A stretch of DNA of 64,000 nt, from NCBI RefSeq assembly GCF_026151205.1, contig NC_087077.1:19527975-19591974 (forward strand), given 5' to 3'. The first letter of the stretch is position 1. Each line of letters opens with the position of its first letter. Below, piece by piece: positions 1 to 21,244 of this stretch. Source of the stretch: Bolinopsis microptera (Eukaryota; Ctenophora; Tentaculata; Lobata; Bolinopsidae). The notes beneath the pieces were generated by a model that saw only the letters and a list, made by a program, of their open reading frames with translations, had not been told where the DNA came from and ran no database searches. The position numbers were made by a program, and so were the translations under genes.

Positions 1-3000
1 TCCTTTCAGATGCTCATACCAACCTATAATTAGATTATTATTTAGCGTGCTCTCCTTTTTCAGATGCACATACCAACCTATAATTAGATTATTATTTAGC
101 GTGCTCTCCTTTCAGATGCTCATACCAACCTATAATTAGATTATTATTTAGCGTGCTCTCCTTTCAGATGCTCATACCAACCTATAATTAGATTATTATT
201 TAGCGAGCTCTCCTTTCAGATGCTCATACCAACCTATAATTAGATTATTATTTAGCGTGCTCTCCTTTCAGATGCTCATACCAACCTATAATTAGATTAT
301 TATTTAGCGAGCTCTCCTTTCAGATGCTCATACCAACCTATAATTAGATTATTATTTAGCGTGCTCTCCTTTCAGATGCTCATACCAACCTATAAATTAG
401 ATTATTATTTAGCGTGCTCTCCTTTCAGGTGCTCATACCAACCTATAATTAGATTATTATTTAGCGTGCTCTCCTTTCAGGTGCACATACCAACCTATAA
501 TTAGATTATTATTTAGCGTGCTCTCATTTCAGATGCACATACCAACCTATAATTAGATTATTATTTAGCGTGCTCTCCTTTCAGATGCACATACCAACCT
601 ATAATTAGATTATTATTTAGCGTGCTCCCCTTTTCAGATGCACATACCAACCTATAATTAGATTATTATTTAGCGTGCTCTCCTTTCAGATGCACATACC
701 AACCTATAATTAGATTATTATTTAGCGTGCTCTCATTTCAGGTGCACATACCAACCTATAATTAGATTATTATTTAGCGTGCTCCCCTTTCAGATGCACA
801 TACCAACCTATAATTAGATTATTATTTAGCGTGCTCCCCTTTCAGATGCTCATACCAACCTATAATTAGATTATTATTTAGCGAGCTCTCCTTTCAGATG
901 CTCATACCAACCTATAATTAGATTATTATTTAGCGTGCTCTCATTTCAGATGCACATACCAACCTATAATTAGATTATTATTTAGCGTGCTCTCCTTTCA
1001 GATGCTCATACCAACCTATAATTAGATTATTATTTAGCGTGCTCCCCTTTCAGATGCTCATACCAACCTATAATTAGATTATTATTTAGCGTGCTCTCCT
1101 TTCAGGTGCTCATACCAACCTATAATTAGATTATTATTTAGCGTGCTCTCCTTTCAGATGCTCATACCAACCTATAATTAGATTATTATTTAGCGTGCTC
1201 TCCTTTCAGATGCACATACCAACCTATAATTAGATTATTATTTAGCGTGCTCTCCTTTCAGATGCTCATACCAACCTATAAATTAGATTATTATTTAGCG
1301 TGCTCTCCTTTCAGATGCACATACCAACCTATAATTAGATTATTATTTAGCGTGCTCTCCTTTCAGATGCACATACCAACCTATAATTAGATTATTATTT
1401 AGCGTGCTCTCCTTTCAGATGCACATACCAACCTATAATTAGATTATTATTTAGCGTGCTCTCCTTTTAGTTGCTCATACCAACCTATAATTAGATTATT
1501 ATTTAGCGTGCTCCCCTTTTTCAGATGCTCATACCAACCTATAATTAGATTATTATTTAGCGTGCTCTCCTTTTAGTTGCACATTCCAACCTATAATTAG
1601 ATTATTATTTAGCGTGCTCTCCTTTTAGTTGCTCATACCAACCTATAATTAGATTATTATTTAGCGTGCTCCCCTTTTTCAGATGCGCATACCAACCTAT
1701 AATTAGATTATTATTTAGCGTGCTCTCCTTTTAGTTGCACATACCAACCTATAATTAGATTATTATTTAGCGTGCTCTCCTTTTCAGATGCACATACCAA
1801 CCTATAATTAGATTATTATTTAGCGTGCTCTCCTTTCAGATGCTCATACCAACCTATAATTAGATTATTATTTAGCGTGCTCCCCTTTTAGTTGCTCATA
1901 CCAACCTATAATTAGATTATTATTTAGCGTGCTCTCCTTTTCAGATGCACATACCAACCTATAATTAGATTATTATTTAGCGTGCTCTCCTTTTCAGATG
2001 CACATACCAACCTATAATTAGATTATTATTTAGCGTGCTCTCCTTTTAGTTGCACATACCAACCTATAATTAGATTATTATTTAGCGTGCTCTCCTTTTA
2101 GTTGCTCATACCAACCTATAATTAGATTATTATTTAGCGTGCTCTCCTTTTCAGATGCACATACCAACCTATAATTAGATTATTATTTAGCGTGCTCTCC
2201 TTTCAGATGCTCATACCAACCTATAATTAGATTATTATTTAGCGTGCTCCCCTTTCAGATGCACATACCAACCTATAATTAGATTATTATTTAGCGTGCT
2301 CTCCTTTCAGATGCTCATACCAACCTATAATTAGATTATTATTTAGCGTGCTCTCCTTTTAGTTGCACATACCAACCTATAATTAGATTATTATTTAGCG
2401 TGCTCTCCTTTTCAGATGCACATACCAACCTATAATTAGATTATTATTTAGCGTGCTCTCCTTTTAGTTGCTCATACCAACCTATAATTAGATTATTATT
2501 TAGCGTGCTCTCCTTTTCAGATGCACATACCAACCTATAATTAGATTATTATTTAGCGTGCTCTCCTTTCAGATGCTCATACCAACCTATAATTAGATTA
2601 TTATTTAGCGTGCTCCCCTTTCAGATGCACATACCAACCTATAATTAGATTATTATTTAGCGTGCTCTCCTTTCAGATGCTCATACCAACCTATAATTAG
2701 ATTATTATTTAGCGTGCTCTCCTTTCAGATGCACATACCAACCTATAATTAGATTATTATTTAGCGTGCTCTCCTTTTAGTTGCACATACCAACCTATAA
2801 TTAGATTATTATTTAGCGTGCTCTCCTTTTAGTTGCTCATACCAACCTATAATTAGATTATTATTTAGCGTGCTCTCCTTTCAGATGCTCATACCAACCT
2901 ATAATTAGATTATTATTTAGCGTGCTCTCCTTTCAGATGCACATACCAACCTATAATTAGATTATTATTTAGCGTGCTCCCCTTTTTCAGATGCTCATAC

Positions 3001-4043
3001 CAACCTATAATTAGATTATTATTTAGCGTGCTCTCCTTTTAGTTGCTCATACCAACCTATAATTAGATTATTATTTAGCGTGCTCTCCTTTCAGATGCAC
3101 ATACCAACCTATAATTAGATTATTATTTAGCGTGCTCTCCTTTTAGTTGCACATACCAACCTATAATTAGATTATTATTTAGCGTGCTCCCCTTTTTCAG
3201 ATGCACATACCAACCTATAATTAGATTATTATTTAGCGTGCTCTCCTTTTAGTTGCTCATACCAACCTATAATTAGATTATTATTTAGCGTGCTCTCCTT
3301 TCAGATGCACATACCAACCTATAATTAGATTATTATTTAGCGTGCTCTCCTTTTAGTTGCTCATACCAACCTATAATTAGATTATTATTTAGCGTGCTCC
3401 CCTTTTTCAGATGCACATACCAACCTATAATTAGATTATTATTTAGCGTGCTCTCCTTTTAGTTGCTCATACCAACCTATAATTAGATTATTATTTAGCG
3501 TGCTCTCCTTTCAGATGCACATACCAACCTATAATTAGATTATTATTTAGCGTGCTCTCCTTTTAGTTGCACATACCAACCTATAATTAGATTATTATTT
3601 AGCGTGCTCTCCTTTTAGTTGCTCATACCAACCTATAATTAGATTATTATTTAGCGTGCTCTCCTTTCAGATGCTCATACCAACCTATAATTAGATTATT
3701 ATTTAGCGTGCTCTCCTTTCAGATGCACATACCAACCTATAATTAGATTATTATTTAGCGTGCTCTCCTTTTAGTTGCACATACCAACCTATAATTAGAT
3801 TATTATTTAGCGTGCTCTCCTTTTAGTTGCTCATACCAACCTATAATTAGATTATTATTTAGCGTGCTCCCCTTTTTCAGATGCACATACCAACCTATAA
3901 TTAGATTATTATTTAGCGTGCTCCCCTTTTTCAGATGCACATACCAACCTATAATTAGATTATTATTTAGCGTGCTCTCCTTTTTCAGATGCACATACCA
4001 ACCTATAATTAGATTATTATTTAGCGTGCTCTCCTTTTTGTTT
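1..4043. repeat. 52-bp satellite array, about 78 copies
   Basis: Head-to-tail array of a 52-bp unit (51-54 bp through T-run differences) that begins at or before the window edge and ends abruptly near 4043. The core ACCAACCTATAATTAGATTA is almost invariant; variation sits in a short block just before it (CTTTCAGATGCTC, CTTTTAGTTGCTC, CCCTTTTTCAGATGCAC and similar). From about 1450 onward the variants alternate in a recurring order, giving a higher-order period near 210 bp (four units). Short open frames across it are by-products of units whose length is a multiple of three. No gene is seen in it. Confidence 0.97.
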
Positions 4044-5060
4044 TAAGGTATGTAAAAGTTACAAGATACCAGAAACAGGATAGTTTTTGGATATAACTGA
4101 ATAAAATTTGTTTATTTAATGAATTTAGCTGTTAATTCTATCAAGCAATAATGAGCGTAATGTTTTAAAAGGAATTTGACTTTTTGGAAACGCATCTCTT
4201 CGCGACATTCCACTCATAATTCTCAAGAAATCATTTGTAGCTCAGTGTAAAAACGTTACAAATAGTTGACGTCAAATACTCCGAACATTGATCCGAATAA
4301 AACATTCCAACCTTAATGAACACCTTGTGACTGTCTAAAGACCAGGTGGTTTTGTGACGATAGGGGAATGATTTACGTTGCCATAAACTATTATAATTAA
4401 TCTAGTAAGAGTGCAAATAATAGGATGATCTGTCTTTAATTATCCGTGCTAATTACGTTTTGACATGTTTCTCGTCACACCGTATGAATAATATTTCCCT
4501 TGTCATTCCTGGCTCTCGTATAATAATGGGTTTAGCTGCCACTCTGTCAATCATCATTTCTATTTAGTGTGATTTCATTTTGTTTCGAATAAGAAAATAA
4601 GAGAGGGTGTCTTAATTTGTGAGCTGTTTAAGTCGGACATTAACCTTAGCTTAACCTATGGAGTCCGTACAACTTATGTGAGTAACATTATATAGATTTT
4701 GAACCTATCGTAATGAGAATTCTTGCTATTTTCACCATTAATTTTTGGAATGTCTCAATTGAATGACGATAATGGAGAAACGTTGCTTCACCAATTCATC
4801 ATGACGAAAACCTTTAAACATTTTCCCCAAATTAATGGCGAATGGTATAGATAATGGTATAGTCTATAGATAATGGTATAGATAATGGTATAGATAATGG
4901 TATAGATAAATAACTTATATTCCGGTCCAATTTTAAGTGAGTCAGACCAGCAAGCTTATAACTATTTACTTATTACTAATATTGCATAGCTAAAATATTA
5001 CATATCAGTAATAAATATTAGTAATAAACCTCACGGCCCAGGAATGTTGACGGAGACTGG
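4044..5060. other. Upstream flank of GPCR 1, no gene seen
   Basis: AT-rich sequence without recognisable coding potential on either strand. It holds a short run of GATAATGGTATA-type repeats at about 4840-4910. A CCCAG just before the first receptor exon (about 5037-5041) could be an acceptor for an upstream 5' exon, so the true 5' end of GPCR 1 may lie in this stretch or further left. Confidence 0.6.
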
Positions 5061-8000
5061 ATGACTGTAAATGGGAGTGTCACTGTCACCTCTCCGCAAG
5101 CAATCCTCACAGAGGACATCTTTCTCCACCACACCATCAACCCCTCCACCAAGCTCTTCCTAGCTCTCTACTACACGCTCATCCTCATCATGTGTTGGAC
5201 TGGCAACAGTTTCACCCTCTACGCTACTGTTAAACACAATGCTATTAAGCTGGACAAGTTGTCTGTGTGGATCATACAGAACCTCTGCGTGGCTGATATC
5301 CTTCATGGTTAGTACCTTATATAGGCATCACGTGTAGTGCACACTCCTTATATAGGCATCACGTGTTGTCTGTGTGGATCATACAGAACCTCTGCGTGGC
5401 TGATATCCTTCATGGTATGTTTTTAGTACAAATTGTTCACGATTGTCTGTGATAATTGTAGTCGCCATTTTCGTCAAGAATTGCGAAAAAGGCGGGAAAT
5501 TTACTAAATTGTTCCCAATCTTATTATTTATTATTATGTCCGCAATCGAACATGCCAATATTGTTTTAATATACCTTTAAGTTCTACACTACCAAGATAA
5601 GATAATCTATGAGGATATCAGTAGTCAATGACTAGACAGGGTTATTGAAACTTACAAAGAATAAAATGGCGTCTGGACTTGGGACCAGCTCATAGTACAT
5701 TTCATTAATGCCTTCTGAAAACCATTCTGCTAGCTCAAATTATTGTTTATTATTATTAAAACTAAATATGCATATGTAACAAACCTCTCCCCAGGCTGGA
5801 TCCACGTACTCCCCGTAGTAATAGCCCTCTTCTTCAAATACGACCTGGAGCCCATCTGTAAACCGCTCCTCACAATAAAGTACGTCTTTATAGACGCTAA
5901 CTCCTTCTTGATTAACGCACTAGTGTTCAACAAGTTGTACCGGTGCAGGTAAACGAACGACTTATTATACATACCACATTTAAATCGTAATCATTTATTT
6001 TATTGAGCAATATACCACGCTACAATCAATATTATTCGTAACTAATTATATCCGAGGGATCACATTTGAATCGTAATCGATAGTTTGATCCAGTAATTTA
6101 CTACGTTACAATTAGATATGCTAGTCGTAACTAATTTCATCCAAGATACCATACATACCATTCAATTACTTTAAACTGACATATAGGTAAAGTCCTCGTC
6201 ACTTGTTTGGTATAATATAGGTAAAGTTCTCGTCACTTGTTTGGTATAATATAGGTAAAGTTCTCGTCACTTCATTAAACCAGTAGCGGTCGCCGTTCCG
6301 CAAGTGCTGTGGGTAATTTACCTATATTATATCTACTCAGGTTCCCCTTCCGGCCAGCTTCTACTGCTAATACCAGGGTCGGGTTAGTGTACACTCCTTA
6401 TATAGGCATCACGTGTAGTGTACACTCCTTATATAGGCATCACGTGTAGTGTACACTCCTTATATAGGCATCACGTGTAGTGTACACTCCTTATATAGGC
6501 ATCACGTGTAGTGTACACTCCTTATATAGGCATCACGTGTAGTGTACACTCCTTATATAGGCATCACGTGTAGTGTACACTCCTTATATAGGCATCACGT
6601 GTAGTGTACACTCCTTATATAGGCATCACGTGTAGTGTACACTCCTTATATAGGCATCACGTTTACCTATATTATATCTACTCAGGTTCCCCTTCCGGCC
6701 AGCTTCTACTGCTAATACTCGGGTCGGGTTGACGGTGTGTGCGGGACTGAGTGGCTGCTTGTACGCTGTCATCACTATCATCAAAGTTATTCATACCAGA
6801 CATGCTAGGTAAGCTTTCGTTTCTTTTTTAAATTCTTTCCTTTATTGAATTTTTCTTAAATTTTGTTTTCCTTGTACCATGTGTTATACTTTTCTTTTTA
6901 CCACTCATCCGTTAATGTTCTTTAATATTGTGGTAATTTATTGCATCTGGTAAAGAACACAGTTCTTTTTATGCATAATATTGCAATTCTAATTTCATAG
7001 CAATTTTATATAATTTATTGCACAATCACGACAGTTTATTAGATTAATGTTCTCCCCGAAGTAATTTGATTCTAGATTTTTAAGGCATTTTAGATCTTCG
7101 TTTGTTTAGTACTTATTAAACTAACCAACTTAATTTCATTGTAGCTAATAATAGAATGATGTAATCTTACGAAGCATACACTACATTTGCGTGTTTCACT
7201 GTCTAACCATAATCTCCCCGCAGGTTTCAAGAGAACTTCTTTGGTTGTGAGGCGGACGACCCAATGCCAGCCCGGTACAACAAGCTGGATCTGGTGATGA
7301 CGTGCATTGTTCTGGTTATACCCGTTACTACTCTTGTTATTGCTAATACTGCCCTTCTTATTATAGCACTGGGCAAAGGTGGGTTTCTTTCCGTTCATAG
7401 ATGTAGTGAAAATTATTTTTGACACATTTAATTAATATATTATGTATATACATATTATTAGGCTTTGGTTGACAAATTCAAAATTAAACTGAATCAATCA
7501 AAAATACGCGAAATTAAAGGCAATAAACTATCCTAACATTAAAAATGTTTTGAAACTTCAGTATGAGAGGGCCAATTATTTAAATGAAGCATTCAAACTA
7601 ATGTCCCAAATATTTGTATGATGATGATCTAGACAACCTTTTTGTTGTCTAGACAACAAAGTATCATTTCCAAACAAATGATCTGTCTGATCAAATGATC
7701 CTTTAGTTCGATGGCCAATTTTCCGAGAAAAATAAATTGAACAACTTTTCAATCGATCAAACAATGATATGAGTATTGCTGAAAGCACAGTGTAAGGCCT
7801 ACATTTAATGAGCGACGAAGATGAACAAATCGATCTTTAAAATACACTGCGATGAAATTTCATTGCGTTTAAATCGCATCGTTTTGACCGATTTGAAAAG
7901 TTCTAGTTCTGATTTAGGAGAACATATTTTGGAACAACGTAAAACAATTTGAACAATTAGAATCATGAGAGCATTAATTGTTCGACTGAAGAACAGTGTA

Positions 8001-8742
8001 AAATGCTGTAATTCATGTAATTAGTGTATTAATTATGTAATTAGTACTGTAATTATACGTTCAGTTAACCACAACCATCCCAGGTATGAACCTACCAGAA
8101 ACCCGAGAGCGAACCTCCAGCTTAACCGACCGCCGCAAATCAATCCTAAACGCCCAGATAAACAAACGCAGCTTTATCATTATTGGAGCTACCACCATAT
8201 TCTACACAGTAGCCCAACTCCCTTATCTCTACTTCTGTTTCGAGATGTACGGGATCACTAATACTCTGAGTGGACTGACCCTGGTCAGATTCACACGGTT
8301 CTCCTTTGTAATAATGCAGAGCTCCTGTTTTGTAAACCCTATAATATACTTCACGACTAACAGAGGGTTCAGAAGGTTCATGATAGAGTGCGTGTACAGG
8401 TGCATCGGTAAACACAGTGAGATTGAACGTAGAAGTTCAATAGCGGCTCTCTCCCGGAAAGAAACTAGAATGATGAACTCGGTATCTGAGAAATCAACTC
8501 GTTTCAGTACGGTAGCTCCGCGGTTGGAGAGTAAAACAAGCAGTGTTATTTTTAACGTCAGAGCGTATTACGGATGCTACAATGTTAATGTGCCCAAATG
8601 TAAGGGAATTAGTCTTTCAGCAAGAGGCTGCTGTCTCTCAGAACATAAACTAAATGGGAATGATGTAGATGGTATTAAAGATGATATGAATGGAAACAAT
8701 GGTAATCTTCTTGAAACAGAGATGAAAGAAGAGTTTACGTAG
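5061..8742 (+). CDS. Class A (rhodopsin-like) GPCR 1, five exons
   Basis: Predicted 445-residue seven-transmembrane receptor of the plasma membrane; ligand unknown. Exons: 5061-5307, 5795-5948, 6686-6808, 7224-7378, 8084-8742. All introns are GT-AG and all phases (1,2,2,1) join. Visible features: an N-glycosylation site NGS at residues 4-6; TM1 about 32-56 with the GN pair; TM2 with LCVAD; Cys104, the usual TM3 disulfide cysteine; ECL2 cysteine in FFGCEADD; TM6 about 257-280 with a proline; TM7 with NPIIY at 311-315; and a cytoplasmic tail of roughly 125 residues. The DRY box is NKL (128-130), exactly 24 residues after Cys104, followed by RFPF in place of RYPL. Exon 1 end and exon 3 start are both duplicated nearby. 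The start codon is the first ATG of the open exon; an upstream exon cannot be excluded. Confidence 0.88.
5261..5416 (+). repeat. Duplicated GPCR 1 exon 1 end plus donor
   Basis: About 50 bp covering the last 47 coding bases of exon 1 and its donor (5261-5310) recur almost exactly at 5366-5416. The donor is ATG|GTTAGT in the first copy and ATG|GTATGT in the second. Between them lie two copies of a CTTATATAGGCATCACGTG unit, the same minisatellite that is amplified next to exon 3. Using the second donor would require reading through the TAG just after the first, so the first is the likely functional one. Confidence 0.9.
6187..6275. repeat. 33-bp tandem repeat, three copies
   Basis: Three copies of a 33-bp unit containing TATAGGTAAAGTTCTCGTCA in intron 2 of GPCR 1. 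Each unit carries a donor-like ATAG|GTAAAG. No other feature is seen. Confidence 0.85.
6315..6731 (+). repeat. Duplicated GPCR 1 exon 3 acceptor around a 31-bp minisatellite
   Basis: A 72-bp block with the acceptor ATCTACTCAG|GTTCCCC and the first ~46 bases of exon 3 occurs at 6315-6386 and again at 6660-6731; the second copy leads into the complete exon. Between them are about nine head-to-tail copies of a 31-bp unit (TGTACACTCCTTATATAGGC followed by ATCACGTGTAG). The first copy is an orphan pseudo-exon start that ends at a GGGTTAGT donor-like site. The unit matches the pair found beside exon 1, more than 1 kb away. Confidence 0.93.
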
Positions 8743-8971
8743 ATTCAAGTTTCAAACTCGGCCTATTTTTTGTCTTTTTTAATTGTTTAGTAATTTAATC
8801 TTTTGTTTTTTATAGTTCAATTTAGCCGTTGAAACATTTTGTATTCATGACTACCAATATTCAATCGCTACCATTACCAAATGGGGTCAACTGGTAATTT
8901 TGATCGATCCTATTTTGCTAAATACAGCAATTGAAATGTTTTTAAAACGGATAAAAGTGTATTGACATTTT

Positions 8972-9023
<52 letters not shown>

Positions 9024-9039
9024 AAGTGGAATAACTTAC
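8743..9039. other. Gap between convergent genes with hexanucleotide repeat
   Basis: Region between the GPCR 1 stop codon and the last visible nardilysin exon on the opposite strand. It contains a (GTGAAA)n microsatellite at about 8978-9028 immediately beyond the GTAAGT donor of the nardilysin exon. No coding sequence that could supply the missing protease C-terminal half is seen here. Confidence 0.7.
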
Positions 9040-17455
<8,416 letters not shown>

Positions 17456-18452
17456 CTTTCAAGGCTGTGAAGGAGACGGGGTATCTAAACAATGAACTTG
17501 TAAAACGATGTGAAAAGCTATTGGTAAACAATATCATTCTTAGATTTTAAATAATTAGAAACCTAGACACATCATAAAATAGTCAGACATATTTATTATT
17601 TATACTTTAGTATAAGATTGGGATGAAATAAGTATCTTTGACTTTACCTTTTAAGTTATTCTATCAGAGTTCAGTTGAGATGTTAGTAGTCAGTATTATA
17701 TAAGATTACCATTTACCTGCTTCAAAAATTAGTCGTGTTCAAATGTTTAATTATATTCATTCAACATTGCCAGGATAATAATGATTGAATCTAATTTGAT
17801 TCTTTAAGTTTTCAAAAAACGGTGATAAAATAATAAAGACTTAATACAATTTAATTGGCAGTTATTATTTAGTGATATAATATTTAGAGTAGCTGTCAAA
17901 GCACTTTCACAGCTTTTTGACTTGAATTCCATTCTGATATAATTTACGATCTCAAATAACCGGGAGATCAAAGGGTGTTTATAAGAATAAAACTCTGTGT
18001 AACTGTTTAAATTACTGAATATTTACAAAATATTTATTTCAAGCCGAATTTTTTGCTTCAAATTCTGATATAATTTACTAGATTAATTAAGTTTAAAACT
18101 CTGAAGTTGCAAATTTCCTCATAAAGTTGTATCCTGAAAAAAAAAACCTGTTTCTTACAGGATGTACTCTGTGACACACTAGTTGCCTTATACTCTTATA
18201 ATATAAACATCAGCTATGCTGTCTACACGGTTATTTACACGATTTTGTATCCATTTAAAACACTTTTGCAACAAAATATCTGTTCTAAGTTCAGGCATCA
18301 CTCTGACTTATTCAACTATTAAAACATGTCAAATAGAGTGTTCAGCAATTTATATTATAACCTGAAACACAAGTTAATATCGCACACATATCATAATGCC
18401 AATAAATAGAACATGGTAGAACGTATTGTTGCTATTGAATATTCACATGATT
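17456..18452. other. Intergenic stretch upstream of nardilysin
   Basis: AT-rich sequence between two minus-strand genes. Nine bases upstream of the nardilysin ATG, the minus strand reads GTCTCCTTCACAG, a good acceptor, so a 5' untranslated exon or a trans-spliced leader site is possible. Nothing else is recognised. Confidence 0.5.
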
Positions 18453-18668
18453 TTAATATGAATTGCTGCTTTCAGTTTCAATTTGCATCTGTTGTTTGAC
18501 AGCTTGTTGAGCATCTTTCTGAATCTCTTCCATCCTCTCCAAGGTGATACTCTTAAGTGGCATTATTCTCGGTTTACACAGCACCATATGACTTGTTTCC
18601 TCAAAATAGAGTACCCCTTTCTTTGGTAGCACTTCAGGCAAAACAACTGAACTTTCTTTGTCTGACAT
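18453..18668 (-). CDS. BBIP1: BBSome-interacting protein 1 (BBIP10-like)
   Basis: Complete 71-residue single-exon frame. BBIP1 is the smallest subunit of the BBSome, the ciliary membrane-protein transport complex, and is linked in mammals to BBSome assembly and cytoplasmic microtubule acetylation. The central block EVLPKKGVLYFEE, then MVLCKPRIMPLKSITLERM, matches the family signature (lead-in EVLPKQG, then MVLCKP-LPLKSLTLEKLE) almost position for position, and the family's Gln-rich C-terminus is present. The human protein is about 92 residues; the difference lies in the variable N-terminus, so an upstream coding exon is possible. It lies about 1 kb upstream of nardilysin on the same strand. 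Confidence 0.88.
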   Translation of the reverse strand: MSDKESSVVLPEVLPKKGVLYFEETSHMVLCKPRIMPLKSITLERMEEIQKDAQQAVKQQMQIETESSNSY

Positions 18669-20089
18669 ATTTCTTGAGTAAAGGGAAATAATTAGTTACT
18701 TCATAGTACGCGTTGTTAAAGTCGACTTTTATTGAATGAAGCTAACTCCAGACATAAATAATACTACTTCTATTAACAAAGGGACTTGGAGTATAAACCG
18801 ACCAATTTTGCATAATTGTCTATCCAACCAAGAATTCAGGAGGCAAGGGTGGGTGCGTAAACTTTATGGTCTGCACTCTCAGATCCTGTATCACCCTGGA
18901 TTCATTTCGACGTACTTTTGGTAAAAGTATACATATACTTTCTGGTCACTCTCTTGCTACTCCAAGTCCCCTAAGATATATGGTCTAAAGTTTGCACTAG
19001 TTATATTTATAAAATATGTTTTTGTCTGCTTTAACTGATACTAAATAAAATTGTTTTTTTCTTGAATTGTTGTTTTCTTGTTTTTTTCTTGACTTGACCA
19101 CACCGTCACTCTCATTAGCGCAGTTGGTGAAAAGACCCAGGCAATGTTAATTTTTATTAGCCCTGCTTGACTGCTGAGAGTGACAATGGGTCTGACATTA
19201 TAGTATAGTCAAAAATCTGATAATATTGCTACACTCCAGTTACATTTAATTTGTAAGTTTATTTATTTTACAGCTGCTCGCAATACATTATAATTATACT
19301 TTTAGATATCACATGTTCAGTTAATAAACAAGAAATGCGGCCGCTTTTCTTTTGTGGATGGCCGCTCAATTTCCCGATCAGTGATTCAATATTATATACA
19401 ATCTGGGGACGGCCCAGTCTTTACTGTTTATATAAACATGCAAATATGGCGAAGTGACATGCCGACTGCCGAGCGCCGCCCAGTTAATATAATTCTATAT
19501 TGAATTTGAAAATCGTGTATACTTCTATTTAACCATATGTTTATTGTTTATGCAACCTGACACGGATCTGTGCAAAATAGTAATACTAACTCAAAATAAT
19601 AATAATATGCTATCAATTAGTGCCTAGTGGGATACGTACATGATGAAATTAATAATGTACTTGGTTGGTTCAGCGCTGTGCGCCAACAATTATATAATTC
19701 AGATTGTCACGCAAAATAACTTTGCGCAGGTAGTCACGTGGGCGATAACAGTGCTCGCAGGCACGTACGGTCGCACACTCGCAGGCACGGTCGCAAAGCT
19801 ACCATATTTTTAAAAAACCTCGATCGCTAACCCTTGTCCTTGACTCTTTTGTGCCTTCGGCACTTTGAGTCATGGATCGGGAAAAAATTATAGGAAATAG
19901 GTCCAAAACCAATACAAGCATGATACCAGACCAAGATCAACATTAAGAAAAACAAAACATCGAAAGCTGCAGCATAAATTATACTCAGATCAGTAAAATA
20001 ACATCACAGATGAGTCTCCATATTATATTATCTAAGTCACAATTTATCTAAGTTTTGTAATGACCTCCTCGTAGTACCAGCAATGAAAA
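18669..20089. other. Intergenic, no gene recognised
   Basis: AT-rich sequence. The only notable items are a short hairpin GTGCCTTCGGCAC near 19851 flanked by GACTC/GAGTC, and a GC-richer patch at 19320-19500. No open frame with recognisable content was found. Confidence 0.5.
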
Positions 20090-20275
20090 TACAGCAACAG
20101 TTGTAATGATTTTAGACCTGAGTGCTGCATTCGACACAGTTGATCATAGCAAGCTAATTAACATATTGAAGTGTGAGATTGGGATTGAGGGAACAGCCTT
20201 AAAATGGTTTACCAGCTTCATCCGTGGTCATTGTCAAAAAGTCAAGATTCGATCGGTGACCTAGAATTTGAAGAA
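20090..20275 (+). pseudogene. LINE reverse-transcriptase fragment
   Basis: The plus strand reads MILDLSAAFDTVDHSKLIN, then GTALKWFTSFIRG, which is the RT domain 2 block of CR1/L2-like non-LTR retrotransposons. It is cut off on both sides. Being upstream of an endonuclease fragment in the same orientation, it is out of order for a single element and is probably the remnant of another copy or a rearranged piece. Confidence 0.8.
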
Positions 20276-20310
20276 ACTGTTTCGGTATAACCAGCAGCTG
20301 GCTTGGGGTC

Positions 20311-20802
20311 ATGTCTAGGTGTGGTCTGGTTTTTCTATCTCTCCTTAATATTTCCCTGATAGTAATTTGTAATTGTTCCTTACTGAACCCTGGACCAAAT
20401 TTATCCGTTGTTTACAACAATGTCCATGGTTTCCTAAATACACGCGATTTAGCATCAGGAACACCACCACTAAATATGACCAAGATACATGAATTCCATG
20501 GTTATATCTACAAACATAAGCCTCACATCATTATTCTAAACGAGACATGGCTGAAAAATTCCATTCTCAGTAATGAGGTGCTCCCTGACAAATACAAAGT
20601 ATTTAGGCTTGACCGATCCTTAAGATCGCATCCAGTGGATGCAACCCAGCCCAAGAAATTCAGAAAAAACGGTGGTGGTGTTCTGATTGCCCATAGAACA
20701 GACATTGATATCTCGAGTCTAAAGCTCTCTAAAGTTAGTGTTCAAGCTGAATTATTATCCATCATAATTAAGACTCTTATATTTGATCCTTCGAACAGCT
20801 AG
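20311..20802 (+). pseudogene. LINE APE-type endonuclease, 5' portion
   Basis: Open frame of 163 codons encoding the start of an apurinic-type endonuclease: LLNPGPNLSVVYNNVHGF near the N-terminus, HKPHIIILNETWL, and GGGVLIAHRTDIDI, in the order seen in CR1/L2-like ORF2 proteins. It stops exactly where a large foldback sequence begins (20803). The frame appears to resume after the foldback. Confidence 0.82.
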
Positions 20803-21244
20803 TAAGGGGAAAAGTGGTCGATTTAAGGGTTCCGTTGGATTTGAATGTTCACAAGGATTTCTCAACGGAATATGGTAGTTAGGACCCCTACGAACATAAT
20901 TAGACTTGTTGCCAATTTTGTATCTCAACAGAAACACCACTTTTACCACTTTTTACCACCTTTGTACCACCTTTCTGGTTTGCCAAATATCTTTAGTTGT
21001 GAACGTCGTAGAAGGCTGCAAATTAACCTAGAATGTTTATCTTATCAAGGAGTAAAACTTTTGTATGAAAAATTTTTACATTGGACAATCAGCTAATTGG
21101 ATAATTACCAATTAGTTAATCACTAAAAAAAGTGAAAATTTTTTATTGGCTCAAAATGATTGAAATTGTTTGAAACACGGAGAAATGTAGTTTTTAGAAA
21201 AACTTCAAAAATTTTTCAGTTACAATTTTTTTTCGAGACTTGGA

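Noticed and set aside
1-4043. Regular 52-bp units could suggest a CRISPR array
   Set aside because: There are no unique spacers; the units are continuous satellite copies in an animal genome.
20090-20802. RT fragment followed by endonuclease as one novel gene order
   Set aside because: More simply explained as two remnants of the same LINE family; the endonuclease frame continues after the foldback in normal order.
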